In this document: positions 23,676-34,260 of the stretch, piece by piece
Layout: the number at the start of each line of letters is the position of its first letter
Position numbering within the stretch: the first letter of the stretch is position 1
Assembly (NCBI GenBank): GCA_010909165.1
Contig: VJWM01000025.1
Span: forward strand, 2,232,001-2,296,000
Direction: 5' to 3'
Source of the DNA: Anthoceros angustus
Lineage: Eukaryota; Streptophyta; Anthocerotopsida; Anthocerotales; Anthocerotaceae
DNA length: 64,000 bases
The notes under the pieces: generated by a model
Told to the model about the DNA's origin: nothing
What the model saw: the letters and a program-made list of their open reading frames with translations, nothing else
Databases searched by the model: none
Position numbers and translations under genes: made by a program

Positions 23676-23881
23676 TCACCGCCGGTGCGCTGGATCAGGG
23701 CCGATGTCGCGGGAACCAGTATTCATGTACGGACCTCGCCCAACCGCCTGGGGAGACAATGGCTTGCTGGAGTCGATGACGGGGACCTTTTGCGAGGTTC
23801 TGATGAAGAAGGGCAGGAGAAGAAGACTCCTGCTAACACCACCAGGCTCGACGCCACTGCACCATTGCTGAACCGAGGCAT
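23676..23881 (-). pseudogene. Frameshifted copy B of the 68-aa membrane protein
   Basis: Same sequence as 22152-22358 but 206 instead of 207 bp. One G is missing in the run that encodes the end of the hydrophobic segment (around 23815-23820). The frame is lost after about 20 residues. Either a real inactivating indel or an assembly error. Confidence 0.7.
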
Positions 23882-24130
23882 GTGATCGACCAGCTCAGGA
23901 CGGCAGGCAACAGGGATCTCACAGTCTGCAACACTTCGCTATCTCGGCTTCCGTCCTGGTTAGGGCTGCAGACGCGACGACGAGAAACACGCGTTTCTAG
24001 CAACTTGATCAAAGCGTAGAGCACACTCTTTGTGCATGGACTACGTAAATTCCGGAGAAGAAGGAAATGTTCCTGTCTTCGAAAAGCAGAAAGAGGAGCT
24101 CTCTTCTATGTAGACACTGGAAACAGTTTG

Positions 24131-26512
24131 CTAGCCACCGAAGTTTCTAAGAAGATTCGAATGTACGTCTCTGGTTCTAGAAGGTGGCGTCTCCGCAAGA
24201 GACAGCAGGTCACGAGCATCTTCTACGTCTACGGCTAGCTTCTTCAGAGCCTCTTCAACATTTGCAAGGGTTCTCAGTTGCTGGATCCTAACCCAGTCCT
24301 GCCCCGAAGGCGTCTTCAGGATGGTTGAGGCACCGAGCGCAGATAATCTTGGAGCAAGACGAGCTCGCCATCTCCTTTGATGCATCGTCACGCTGTTGAG
24401 ATGGTTCAAAATCCTGTTGATCTGCTTCAGCTCGCCGTCGTTGAAGTAGACGTCCGCAACGCCTTCCCTTCTGGAGACGATTCTGTCCACCTGCCCGAAC
24501 CTCCGACAATACGATACCAACGTGCTCTCGGTGGTCTCAGGGGCGAAATTGGAGAGGCGGACAACCGGGGACACTGGGTCGTCCACTCTCATTATCCTAC
24601 AAGGCTCTCCTCCACCTGGGACTTCCATGAACCGAGAAGCCAGAGCGCTCTCCCTCCCCTCCTCCGTCTTGTACTCCACGAAGCACACAACCCCAGCTGG
24701 ACCTCGCCTCGCAAACGAGTCCAGAATTTCCCCATGCGCAGACATGTACTCCCTCACATGGATCACCGACACATCCACCGGCAGATTCTCCACCGCCACC
24801 GAGAACCCAACGCTCCATCTCTGCGGCCCCGCGTGCATACTCCTGGAGGCGGCACGCTCCTGCCTCAACCCTACATCCACCCCGGCCTCGTCACCTCCCC
24901 CAAACCCCTCCCCCTTCACAAACCGAGTGTCCTTCTGCTGCGGCTCTGTCTTCACCCTCGACCCACGGATGAAGATATTCTCCGCATGCAACGCATTAGT
25001 GAACGCACTCTCAGTCTTGAAATTCACAAATCCAAACGTGAACTTCGAATCCGGTCTCCTGGGAGGCACCAGATTCACTCTAGTTATCTCCCCAAACATA
25101 TCGAACGCCTCCTTAATATCCTGCACTGAAGCCGACGGAGGCAGATACCGAATAAACAAGCCGTTCGCATTATCAGACACCTTCTCCTTCTGCCCAACCG
25201 CACCCCCATTCCCAATGCTCTTCACAACCGGCCGAGACACCGAGTCCTCAGCAATCTCATCATCGTCACACTCCCCATCAAAAAAGGTCATCTTCACAGG
25301 AGCCCCTTGCCTCGGCTTCACATCCCCGCCCTGCGTCTCCTGCCGCCTATTCGACCCTATAGCACGCAGGCGCTCCCAATTCAAAGAAGTCTGACTCTCG
25401 ATCTCCCCTCTCCTCGTCCCCTCAACTTTCCTCCCATTCACAGCTGCAGGCAAAACCGGCTCCCTCTCCTCCACCTCTTCCTCCTCCTCCTCGCTCTCAT
25501 CCTCCTCCTCCCCCTGCTCCTCCAACCCTAAACCCTGAAACCCTACCTCCTCCTCCTCCTCCTCCCCCTCCTCCTCTTCCTCCTGCTGCAAAGCCTCCAC
25601 CTTCACTGCGCTCAACTCCCCTAAATCCTCCCCCTCCTCTGCCCTAACCTCCTCCACCCCGCCCCCCTTCACCCCATTCACCCGCAAGGCAGGAGCAGCC
25701 GAGGAAGGCCCGGGCTCGCTCGGCTCCGCCTCCACCCCGGCCTCGTGACCCACCAGCTGCTTCTGCAGGGCATCCAGAATGTCCTTCACGATCTGGCGCC
25801 CGCCGCCCACCTCCTTCACCACGAGCGAGGTGGTGGGAACTCCCCTCCGTGGGCCTCCCGGTGCCGGAGCACGAACGACTCCACCAGTGCTGCCCTTTCC
25901 TCCCGCGACAGCCGCTTCACCTTCTTCCCGCCCCGTCCGCCAGCTCCTCCACGGGGCCGCTGCCGCCACCGAGAAGGCTCTGGCTCTGCCCCGCCACACG
26001 GGCCCCGCCGCGGCCTGCCTCCCGGGGGCGGCATTCACATTCTCCGACAGCAGGCGGCCCCAGCTGCCCGGCCTGCACCATTCCGCCACCCGCAGCGAGG
26101 GCAATTTCAGCAGCGTGCGGTTCATGCTGGTGGCCCACACCTGCTGGTTCACAATCTGCATATCCACGCTCCTTGCATGCCTCCTCCCACCTGCTCCCCA
26201 ATGCGCGACGTTAGGCAATCCGGTTGTTCCCGCTGGATCGCCTCCAGTCAGTCCCCTCAGCACACCCGCCGCCAATGTGAAATGGGACAGGCCAAGACGA
26301 GAAAAGACGCGTAAACTGGGCACATGTGCAGGCAAGCAGTCTACCTGAGCGCTAATCGGAAGCGGCGAGCTACCGGCCGCGGCCGATCCTTGCGAGGCTG
26401 GAGCAGACGCACGCACGCCCACCGAACCTTCGTAAAACCTTAAACCCTGACGACACGACGAAGAGGCCACCACAGGCCCACGCATTCGCATTTTAGGTTT
26501 CCTCACCTCCAT
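24131..26512 (-). CDS. Three-RRM RNA-binding protein with acidic linker
   Basis: Exons 26345-26512 and 24131-26155 are joined across a 189-bp GT-AG intron that is itself open in frame. The start at 26512 is preferred over 26572 because AAAATATAT, a likely TATA box, sits directly before 26572. Another plausible start is Met at 26125, whose first residues (MNRTLLKLPSLRVAEWCRPG, then SWGRLL) look like an organelle presequence. Order, in residues of the 730-aa product: basic N-terminus, Glu-rich linker (about 245-290), RRM1 (about 388-462; RNP2 LFIRYLP, RNP1 FTFGFVNF), RRM2 (about 507-582; VAVENLPVDVS, GVVCFVEY) and RRM3 (about 587-655; VVRLSNFAP, ADVYFNDG). The C-terminus is a leucine-rich helical tail. 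RNA binding is certain by family; the target is unknown. I do not recognise a named orthologue. Confidence 0.8.
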   Translation of the reverse strand: MEVRKPKMRMRGPVVASSSCRQGLRFYEGSVGVRASAPASQGSAAAGSSPLPISAQVDCLPAHVPSLRVFSRLGLSHFTLAAGVLRGLTGGDPAGTTGLPNVAHWGAGGRRHARSVDMQIVNQQVWATSMNRTLLKLPSLRVAEWCRPGSWGRLLSENVNAAPGRQAAAGPVWRGRARAFSVAAAAPWRSWRTGREEGEAAVAGGKGSTGGVVRAPAPGGPRRGVPTTSLVVKEVGGGRQIVKDILDALQKQLVGHEAGVEAEPSEPGPSSAAPALRVNGVKGGGVEEVRAEEGEDLGELSAVKVEALQQEEEEEGEEEEEEVGFQGLGLEEQGEEEDESEEEEEEVEEREPVLPAAVNGRKVEGTRRGEIESQTSLNWERLRAIGSNRRQETQGGDVKPRQGAPVKMTFFDGECDDDEIAEDSVSRPVVKSIGNGGAVGQKEKVSDNANGLFIRYLPPSASVQDIKEAFDMFGEITRVNLVPPRRPDSKFTFGFVNFKTESAFTNALHAENIFIRGSRVKTEPQQKDTRFVKGEGFGGGDEAGVDVGLRQERAASRSMHAGPQRWSVGFSVAVENLPVDVSVIHVREYMSAHGEILDSFARRGPAGVVCFVEYKTEEGRESALASRFMEVPGGGEPCRIMRVDDPVSPVVRLSNFAPETTESTLVSYCRRFGQVDRIVSRREGVADVYFNDGELKQINRILNHLNSVTMHQRRWRARLAPRLSALGASTILKTPSGQDWVRIQQLRTLANVEEALKKLAVDVEDARDLLSLAETPPSRTRDVHSNLLRNFGG

Positions 26513-26572
26513 TCGACGTTGTAAGATTTTCTGCCGACTGAGATTTCCTTTCACTTTCACTCCTGCGTGCAT

Positions 26573-26582
26573 ATATTTTAGT
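26573..26582 (-). promoter_or_regulatory. Probable TATA box of the RRM gene
   Basis: The minus-strand string TAAAATATAT lies about 60 bp upstream of the chosen ATG (26512). Confidence 0.4.
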
Positions 26583-26712
26583 CCGCCTAGTCCAGTCCAC
26601 CACGACAGAATCGGACATACGCATACTAGGGATGAGGTCGTTGGAGAAGAACATAGTATAATTTAATTTTAATTTAATTATTAATATTTTCTTTTGATCC
26701 TTAGCTTCCATA

Positions 26713-28551
26713 TTATATATATGGGTGTAATAGAAGTTTTTTTGGTCACACCACCCTTCTCTTTTGATCTCGTCTCGAGGATGGAACTAAGAATAGAGAA
26801 TTTACCTTTTTAACTTTGAATGACTAAATCTTTCTTTCCATGTTTCATATCTTCATGGATTTTACTTATCTCTTACTTTGAACTTTGATATTGAGTTGTG
26901 TTTCTCTTATGTTCAAGGCTGAAGAGAGTTTGAAAGTCATTTTTGTCTCTTGTACTAGAAACAATGACAACTTCATGACACAACTCGATCATGTTATAAG
27001 CTTTTGTTATAAGATTGAATGCAAGAGACCATCCAAGTGAAGGATAGTTAGCTTGGTAGCGGCTAAAGATACTGCTAGCAAGCAGAAATAAAAAAAATAT
27101 TTAATGTTTGAGTTTGATGAAAACTAAGAATGCATAGCATGAGAAATTTTGAAAGTGGATGAGTGTTTTTTGAGCTCCCTTCAATAATGACTTCTAAATG
27201 TGGGTTCATTGATACTCCACGATCAAGCACTCGAGTCTGATCACCGGTAGCATTGGGGTGCTACCCATCCCCTGTTATAAAAAAGCCCTAGGGGGCCGCC
27301 TACTATCAAGCCCTCAAGGGCTGTCTTGTTGTAAAAGGTTTAGGGCGCCCCCTTGCTGTAAAAGTCCTATGGGGCCGCTTGGTGTAAAGCCTTTTACAAT
27401 AAGCTCCACGGGTCCCTTTGTTGTAAAAGCTCAACAGGACCCTATTGTAAAGCTTTACCGGGCTACTTCAAATTAAATGCACAATCAAGTTCATGATAAA
27501 TTTCTGCCAAAATAGAGAAGGAAAAATTTCATTATATACAAAATAAATATATATCAAATATAATATTCTAATAAAATAAAATTACCAAATTAATCATAAA
27601 TGAAGTGAACATGTATAAATTAAAAATTTTCTATAAAGATATTTACTCAATGTTAAGTAGCTTTGGATGTGGTGTTTAAAGAGGATATGGACCTTGGATG
27701 AGTTGCTAGTTACTGCCCAAAGGAATATCCCTTCTGCAAGTAGCCCTAGATAAGGTGGTGCTTATGGAGATCTCTCTGTTGCAAGTAACCCTAGATCGGG
27801 TGCCTAAGTGGATTCTTTTTCGTGATTTTAAATATTTTAATTAATTATATTATGAAGAATTTTATAACATTCTATTTTTATGAGTAATTTTTTATTATGA
27901 AATATAAGTAGATATAAATATTTGGAATGACATTGGGTTGGGCTTGCGACAATGTGTAGTACTGTTTTGAGCAGATTACGTACATATGGATGTTCAGCGT
28001 ATGCATATGTATGTACATTCCAGCGCTGGGAGTTACAACTTACGACGGGTGGCCCACCCTGCGGGGCCGGCTAAAATATATTTTAATTACTCGTAGACTG
28101 TGAGAGGCTGCTTGGACTGACACTGGAACCTTTCATTATGAAGCGCGCTGTCGGTTCCCAGGACTGGTGTTGTTGGGGGGTTGGCAGAGATCCGCCCGCA
28201 CAGACGCCCAGGCAGCGCTCCCCGCCTTTTACTTCACGACGATGCGGAGGCACCATGCGCCCCGCACCTTGTGACAGCAGCCCCTGATTGGAAGCGCGAC
28301 CTAGGTGAGGCATTTAGTCAAGCATTTTGCGCTTCCAAGAAGCTCACATTGCTGTCTTTCGAGCGCTATCGCTGGTTGTAATTGCCTGCTTTGGTGAGGT
28401 CGCTAAGAACTTTGGCATGCGAGGTTGGGACAGGCTGGAAGGACAGCGAGCTCACAGTGTTCTGAGATAAAGCTGCCCAGACAGGGAAGGTGAAGCTCAA
28501 GCCGACAGAAGAGGAGAGGGGAGGAGAAGAGGGGAGAAGAGAGGACAAGCA
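26713..28551. other. AT-rich intergenic DNA with degenerate repeats at 27.26-27.48 kb
   Basis: No gene seen. At 27260-27480 there are about six degenerate 33-40 bp units of the type TTGTAAAAGSCCTANGGGGC. The region 27480-27900 is very AT-rich. Confidence 0.6.
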
Positions 28552-28902
28552 ATGGCAGTGGGCAAGTCGAGTCCGTCTCCGCTGGTGCCGCTGCTGCTGC
28601 TCAGCTTCGTGGTGGTGGCTATGACAGGGCCCTGGGTCATTGAGCACGAGGGCCTCATTCTTGGGGCAATGCGAGGCCTGAGCTCTGTGGCGGGGCTGAT
28701 CCCTGTCCTCCTGCTCTTTGCCATCCTCTTCCTCACTCCAAGCTCCCCGCCTAAACGGCAGCGGCAGCCTCCAACCGGCCCTTCCTTCTACGACGCTGGC
28801 ACCTCGCAGTATGGTCTCTTCCTCCTCCTCTTGCTCCTCGTGGTGCTGGCCTCCATGACCTCCTCCTGGCAATCCGGCTGGCATTCCTCCGTTAGAACAT
28901 GA
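28552..28902 (+). CDS. Small integral membrane protein, 116 aa, plant family of unknown function
   Basis: Single exon. The N-terminus VPLLLLSFVVVAMTGPWVIE is a first hydrophobic segment. It is followed by HEGLILGAMRGLSSVAG and a second segment, LIPVLLLFAILFLTP. A basic, Pro-rich loop (PPKRQRQPP) and a third hydrophobic stretch (LFLLLLLLVVLASM) come next. The layout matches short plant proteins I remember only as uncharacterised, with PPW-hEGhhhG and a C-terminal poly-Leu segment. The ATG follows a purine-rich leader. Its 3' end converges on the next gene. Confidence 0.7.
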   Translation: MAVGKSSPSPLVPLLLLSFVVVAMTGPWVIEHEGLILGAMRGLSSVAGLIPVLLLFAILFLTPSSPPKRQRQPPTGPSFYDAGTSQYGLFLLLLLLVVLASMTSSWQSGWHSSVRT

Positions 28903-29164
28903 GTGACTACCCGTGCTATCTGGTTAGTAGCGCGCAAGTTTTTCCTCTCTGACAAGACCGGGCGGAAAAGCCTTGTCTGATCTCAGAAGCAGAGAGAGTT
29001 TCGCGACCAAGGTTAGGAAACAGGAAAGGTCTATAGGAATGCAACTGTCACCAGGCTATGACCTATGTATCTCAATCTCGGAAATGTAGACTCGTTGTAG
29101 ACAGTAGAAGGATCCCAGGCTGCTAGTTTTTGACCTTGCTGCAGCCTGCGGCCAGGATGGTCTT

Positions 29165-30838
29165 CTAGCTCGGAGTTTTGATGAGGCGCCCTGTATTGTC
29201 TCTGTTCCACTTGCCAGGATGGGGCATGTGTTTCGTATGAGACGAGCAGCTTTGTGAGTAACAGTTGTAGTAGAAACAGCATCCTTCGGAACGAGAGCTG
29301 GCAATCTCGCTCAATCGTAACTCCGCTTCATCCCAGGCATCCTGCAGGCATCCTTCCCCGGAGCACAGCAATGTGTTCACGTTCCTGCTTCTCGAAGATT
29401 GCCCTCGGACTGTACCCCCTGGGTTTGGGCAGCACATTCTTACTTGCCAAGGCCCTTTGCGCAAGCTGCGGCTTCGACTTGCGGAAACTGGGCCCGTTTT
29501 GAAATCATTTATCCACGCCGACCTCATACGGTAAAGCACGCTGGCCAGGATGATGAACATGGACCCCACGAGCAGTGGAAATCGGATTCCCTTTTCCTGC
29601 AGTACTCTTGCACGGTGGTTGAAATTGTCGTCCTGCTCAAGAAGCTGAAGAGACGTTGATCTGCTCGAATGTGCTTCCTCTCCAAGTGGCGATACCAAGA
29701 ACAGGACCAAAGCTGTGCTCCGTACTTCCGTGTCAGCTGCAGCTTGACTAGCTGCGATGACAAGAGACAGCAACGATTAAAGAAAGCAAAGTTGGCAAAT
29801 ATTGGAAGGTGAGGGAGACGGAACAGGCCCGAGATACCCACCAGGTCGTCCGCTACAGGGACAGGTATGTTCACGCCAGTAGGACGCCGAGCAAGACGAA
29901 TCCTCGTGTGCACTTTGACTAAACAAGGGTAGGAATACTGCGGAGTCATACTTCTTGTGAACATTTTCAGTGATGGATACAATTGCCGAGCCTGTTGCAA
30001 CATGCAACAACACAGCCAAAACATTGGAAGGCTTTTCTGAGAAGACACCGGGACTATGTTGAGGTCAGTTCATGTTCTGGAAGATACCTTGCCACGAGGA
30101 ACACTTCTCTAACAACGGTGCAATCTGTGAGACATCCGCATCAAGTTCTTGTAACGCCATAAATGAGCCTGGTGATCCTGTGCCAGAAGCTGAGGCGTCA
30201 GTAGCAGTAGCGTGGGAAAGCCGCAAGCTGCAACTAGCAACAAGCTCCAACTAGGTAGTAGCGCATGCAATTTACGTGTTACCTTCAACTGCGAAGGGCT
30301 GAGTCCACACAGTCTCCCATAATTGGTGATGTCTTCCCAGAGAGATACCTAAAATTCCTACCATCCCGGTAAAGAGATCAGCCGGCACCTGGAACACGTA
30401 GTGCGCACTGTCCACCGGCTGCTCCCAAACCTGTGCAAGCGAATATCAGAATTGTGACCATTTACGAGCACTGGCTGACATTTCACGGCGAAACTTCGAA
30501 GATCTTAAATCCTTGAAGTTTCTTACATGCTCACCGATCTTCACGAAGATCTCGAGTTCACAGGCTCCTGCATTCCAATTTCCAGCTGGCAGAAGGACAC
30601 GTCTGTAGCAAGCAGGGGGCCCCTAGTTATCCATCTGATGAAGTCACTTTCAGACTGCTTTCGAAAGGGAGAAAGCAGACTACAACTTCGGAACCTCCAC
30701 AGCACTTCCTGCCTTGCAAACGAGTCCAACATACCCGAACAAAAAGAAACTGGCTGCCATGTTTTCTTGCGGTTGACAAGCGACACACGTAAATAGAGAA
30801 GCAGCGATGAAGGCTGCCAGAAGGCAAATTTCAGCCAT
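29165..30838 (-). CDS. Type I membrane protein of unknown family, eight exons
   Basis: Exons 30735-30838, 30527-30602, 30283-30430, 30088-30189, 29842-30036, 29530-29751, 29444-29487 and 29165-29341 all join in phase to give 355 residues. The start (30838) gives a clear signal peptide (MAEICLLAAFIAASLFTCVA). The lumenal part has a conserved-looking core (LLPAGNWNAGACELEIFVKI, EHVWEQPVDSAHYVFQVP, MVGILGISLGRHHQLWE) and several Cys. Near residue 270 there is one transmembrane helix (FPLLVGSMFIILASVLY) followed by basic SRSRSLRKG, the cytosolic side. The last two exons are less certain because the sequence there is not conserved-looking. I do not recognise the family; secretory-pathway location is inferred from signal peptide plus anchor. 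Confidence 0.68.
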
Positions 30839-31412
30839 TCTCCGCCAGCTGGTGTTGCAGTGACCTTAATCCAGTGTCGACTTACAAAGCGGACGCGACT
30901 TTGTCCCTTCATGAAAAAGCCTGCTTCCAAGACTCGAAGTCATCGTTCAAACAAAGCAAAGTAAGCACAGCATTCTCAGCCTCGATTCACGAAGTTGCTG
31001 CATGCATCGGAGAATTGCGGGACCGAAGCTCGTGCGTGGAGGCGGTACTAACCGTCGAGCAACAAAAAGGGCTAGCTTAGAAATTGCTTCAACTTAATAA
31101 GCTACCAATCTGTTTGTGTCTCTACCAAGACCAAAATTTGTAATGCGTGCTAAAGGGGAATGTCTCTCACACCCGGATTATGTAAATCAGATGTTGTTTG
31201 TGATAAAAAAATTTCACCTCACCACTCCGATATCTTCCATAAGATTGCGGACATACTTTCTCACAATTTCTTCTCCCTTGGGCCCTCTTTTTTTATTACA
31301 TTGGAAGCAGTTGGTTCTATCAACAACCAATGATATATATTCATTAGATTGTCAAATCGTTCTCATAGGTTTTAGTACTTTTTAGTGATGTATATAGGTA
31401 GACATAAGGTAC
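30839..31412. other. Intergenic between the type I membrane protein and the zinc-finger gene
   Basis: Holds the promoter side of the membrane-protein gene and the 3' side of the zinc-finger gene. No other coding sequence seen. Confidence 0.5.
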
Positions 31413-33454
31413 CTCCTTGGAAAGTTTACATTCTTGCAATCCTCACACTCCCAATTTCCGTTCACACCAGGTTCTGGCCTTTGCCCACCTCCCATAGCTG
31501 TTGCACTTACAGCGGCTGGATCTCCAAACTCCTATAATATATGAGGGGAACAAATTACATGAATGAACAAAGATTTAGTTGAGAGGATTACACGAAGTGT
31601 GAAGATCCATTACTCTCAAAAAATCACTGGGACGATCTTTGTAATCTTCAAACCGCAAGTTCGGTCGAGGTAGTATTGATCTTTGCGTAGAAAAATAACC
31701 TAGATTTGAGGTTCCACGTGGACCAAAATTTCCTAGCATTCCTCCAGTGGTATACAATGGAGTTGTTGAAGTTATGGGTAAATTTCCAACCCCAGAATTT
31801 GAGCCAAGTGGAGGTGTCAAAAGGCTCACTGCATTATTGACTGCCGATGTGGGTGTTACTCCTGACAACCCTAATGTAGTGGAGGATAGGTTTCCTCCAT
31901 CCCTCGTTTGCATCCTTGATTTCATAGTCTGAAGCCATAATGCAGCAGAAGCAAGACATTCTCCAGCATCTCCCACTGGATCAGTTGACGCTGCAAATGA
32001 TGCCACCAATTGTTCTGCTAGTCGTTTTCCTTCTGTTGCAGCACTATAGTGGAAACAAATAATATAGTTACATTTCACATAAAGTTATACTATTAAATAA
32101 CATTTCAAGCATAACCTCTCTTTAAACATACCAACCTTCAATTACACTCTGGGAAGAAATTCTAGGAAAACCAGTACATTAAATTAGTGTGGAAGCTAAT
32201 AGTTGAAAATCTTGAACTTGAAAAAGTTTTACTAGACAAATTTTAAAATTTGAACAATGAACACTTGGTCTTCATATTTCATAAGAGCAAGTGTATCATC
32301 GCCTATTAATTTTAATACAAGCACTTGAAGGAAGAAAGATTTTTTACTAAAACTGTTTGAATATTGCCAATTTTTGGAGAAGTTTTGTAATGGGAAAACT
32401 AAAAACAAGTCTTTACATACCTTAGGGTAGACCTTCTTCCCGACAAACCACCATCTCCAGTGATATATTGTGATGCGAATGATGGTGTTTGTTCATACCC
32501 TCCTCCCATCCAAGGCTCAAGCTCATTAGTGAGACTTGAAGTAGAGGAAATTATTGCTTGCTGAGATTCACTATGAGTTATTATACCTCGAGTCATACCA
32601 AGACGTTCACCACCAACCTGCTATTTGTAGTACACAACAATATGGGGGGCATATTTAAAACTCCAAGTTTGTTCTACAACAAGATAACACGGACAAACCT
32701 GACTACCGATAGTGGTGTCTAAGATCTTCATATTGATGAAGATACTTGCTTGACATTTTTAATCTTCAAATTATTCCTTAATTCTAGTTTCATTACCAAT
32801 GCACTAAATTGTTTCTAAGGTTCACAGCTTCTAAGACAACAATGATATTAGAAAAATAAAGTAAAACCCTTGTAAAAAGAACCAAATTTTCTTTCAAATT
32901 TAAGATTTGCTTGATTAATAACCACTTTACATCTAATTCGTAGAGTTATGACATATAGGTCCTTTAACTCAAACATTAACATAGTTCTTGTTTGGCCTAA
33001 TGTGGATTAAAAAGAACTTGTATTGTACTAGACAATCATGGAAACATGACAGATCTTACCCCTTGTGACATTACTGATGAGTGAGGGAGTATTTCTCCTC
33101 TAGCAATTTTTAAGCTCTCAATGTAAGCTTTCACAATTGCATCACCTAAAGCTCCTCTTCGCTTACCACATTTATTACACTGTCACAAACATTCATTAGA
33201 CAAGACAATTATGCCTCACAGACCTCACAGACTAGTACTTTAATCAAGACAATTATGCCTTATAGACTAGTCTTTCCTCTTCCATTTGTTTCTTTAAACT
33301 TTTATATAAAAATATCAACATGTACCTCTGTTCTTCGAGGATAGTTGACATTGTTGCATGCAAGATCATCACAAACCCAGTTCCCATCCTCCATGGGGCG
33401 TGGTTGTTTCCCACGCGATTCTCCATTCATTAGATGATCAGATATCCCTTGCAT
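31413..33454 (-). CDS. RanBP2-type zinc-finger protein (ZRANB2-like fingers), 3' end unresolved
   Basis: Minus-strand exons in phase: 33326-33454, 33060-33179, 32421-32617, 31614-32043 and 31413-31531. Finger 1 spans exons 1-2: DGNWVCDDLACNNVNYPRRT then ECNKCGKRRG. It has the W-x-C...C-x3-N-x2-Y-RR-x2-CN-x-C pattern of fingers that bind single-stranded RNA (ZRANB2 type). Exon 5 begins a second finger, NGNWECEDCKNVNFPRR, but I could not find the exon with its second Cys pair; it should lie below 31410. Between the fingers is a Ser/Thr/Gly-rich region with one helical part (AEQLVASFAASTD, CLASAALWLQTM). The first ATG is directly after a possible splice acceptor (CAACAG), so an upstream exon may exist. 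Role inferred: RNA binding or splicing. Confidence 0.7.
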
Positions 33455-34260
33455 TCTGTTGATAGTGTAATATTGTATAATGACTCCAAGGTATTCCGAA
33501 AACTCTAAATTATACCATAAAATACCAAACTAGAACCCAAAATCAATATTTTTTTCTTGGATATAATCAAACTACAAGTACATCCAAGAAAATTTACACT
33601 CTGAACCATGCAAATCTTCGGTATTCTAAATCTTGCAATAATATCATGAGAAAAATAATAATTAAGTAAACTATAAACTATGACATCAAGAAGATTCATA
33701 AATTGTATGAGAAAAAACTTTGTTCCATGGTTGTACATACTAGCTACTATACATCACAAGAATAGACCAATTAGATGTTATGAGAGTTTGAAGACCTAGA
33801 AAGACGTGGATGCTTTGATAGTCTGCTCACATAATATTCGGTATCATCACCAACGCCGTATATATTCATCTAAAGCATGTACTCAAACTTGTGTAGTACA
33901 ATACTCTTTGATTGTGCCCACTCACACATTCATCTTAGACGCATTTCTACTTTGATGTTTAGAGAAGCTTACTTAGCTTCTAGACAATGAATTATTGATC
34001 AAAACTGTGTCAATAAGTGCAAACAGGTATATATAGGGATCAGTTCACATGCAAGTGAGCCAAAATCTTATTTTAAATAAATAGTAACCTATATAACTAT
34101 TTATATTAGATTAATTTTAATCAAAATAGAGTTACTAATGAAAAAAATCTATCCATATAAGATATGGTTAAGTCACCAAGTCTCGGTGTAACATCATAAT
34201 TTTTGAAGGGGGTGAATAATCTCGAAGGAGGCTTTCCGTAAATAATCTCTGAAGGGGGGT
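33455..34260. other. AT-rich upstream region of the zinc-finger gene
   Basis: No gene seen; likely contains the zinc-finger gene's promoter. Confidence 0.5.

Larger units (their letters stand above)
21686..24742. repeat. Tandem duplication, two ~1.53-kb units
   Basis: Unit A (about 21686-23212) and unit B (about 23213-24742) are nearly identical over their full length; both begin CATGATCAGTAGGAAGACTG. The A/B junction is at about 23211-23216 (CATG microhomology). Unit B is continuous with the intact RRM gene; unit A carries the RRM gene's 3' part, the small membrane-protein ORF and the KRSRWD ORF. Differences I saw are small indels: GAGAGAGC versus GAGAGC near 21775, AGGGAG versus AGGAG at the small ORF, and loss of about five bases in the RRM coding sequence of unit A. 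Confidence 0.93.

Noticed and set aside
24377-25394. Long plus-strand ORFs opposite the RRM gene.
   Set aside because: Complement of the RRM coding sequence; no independent motif.
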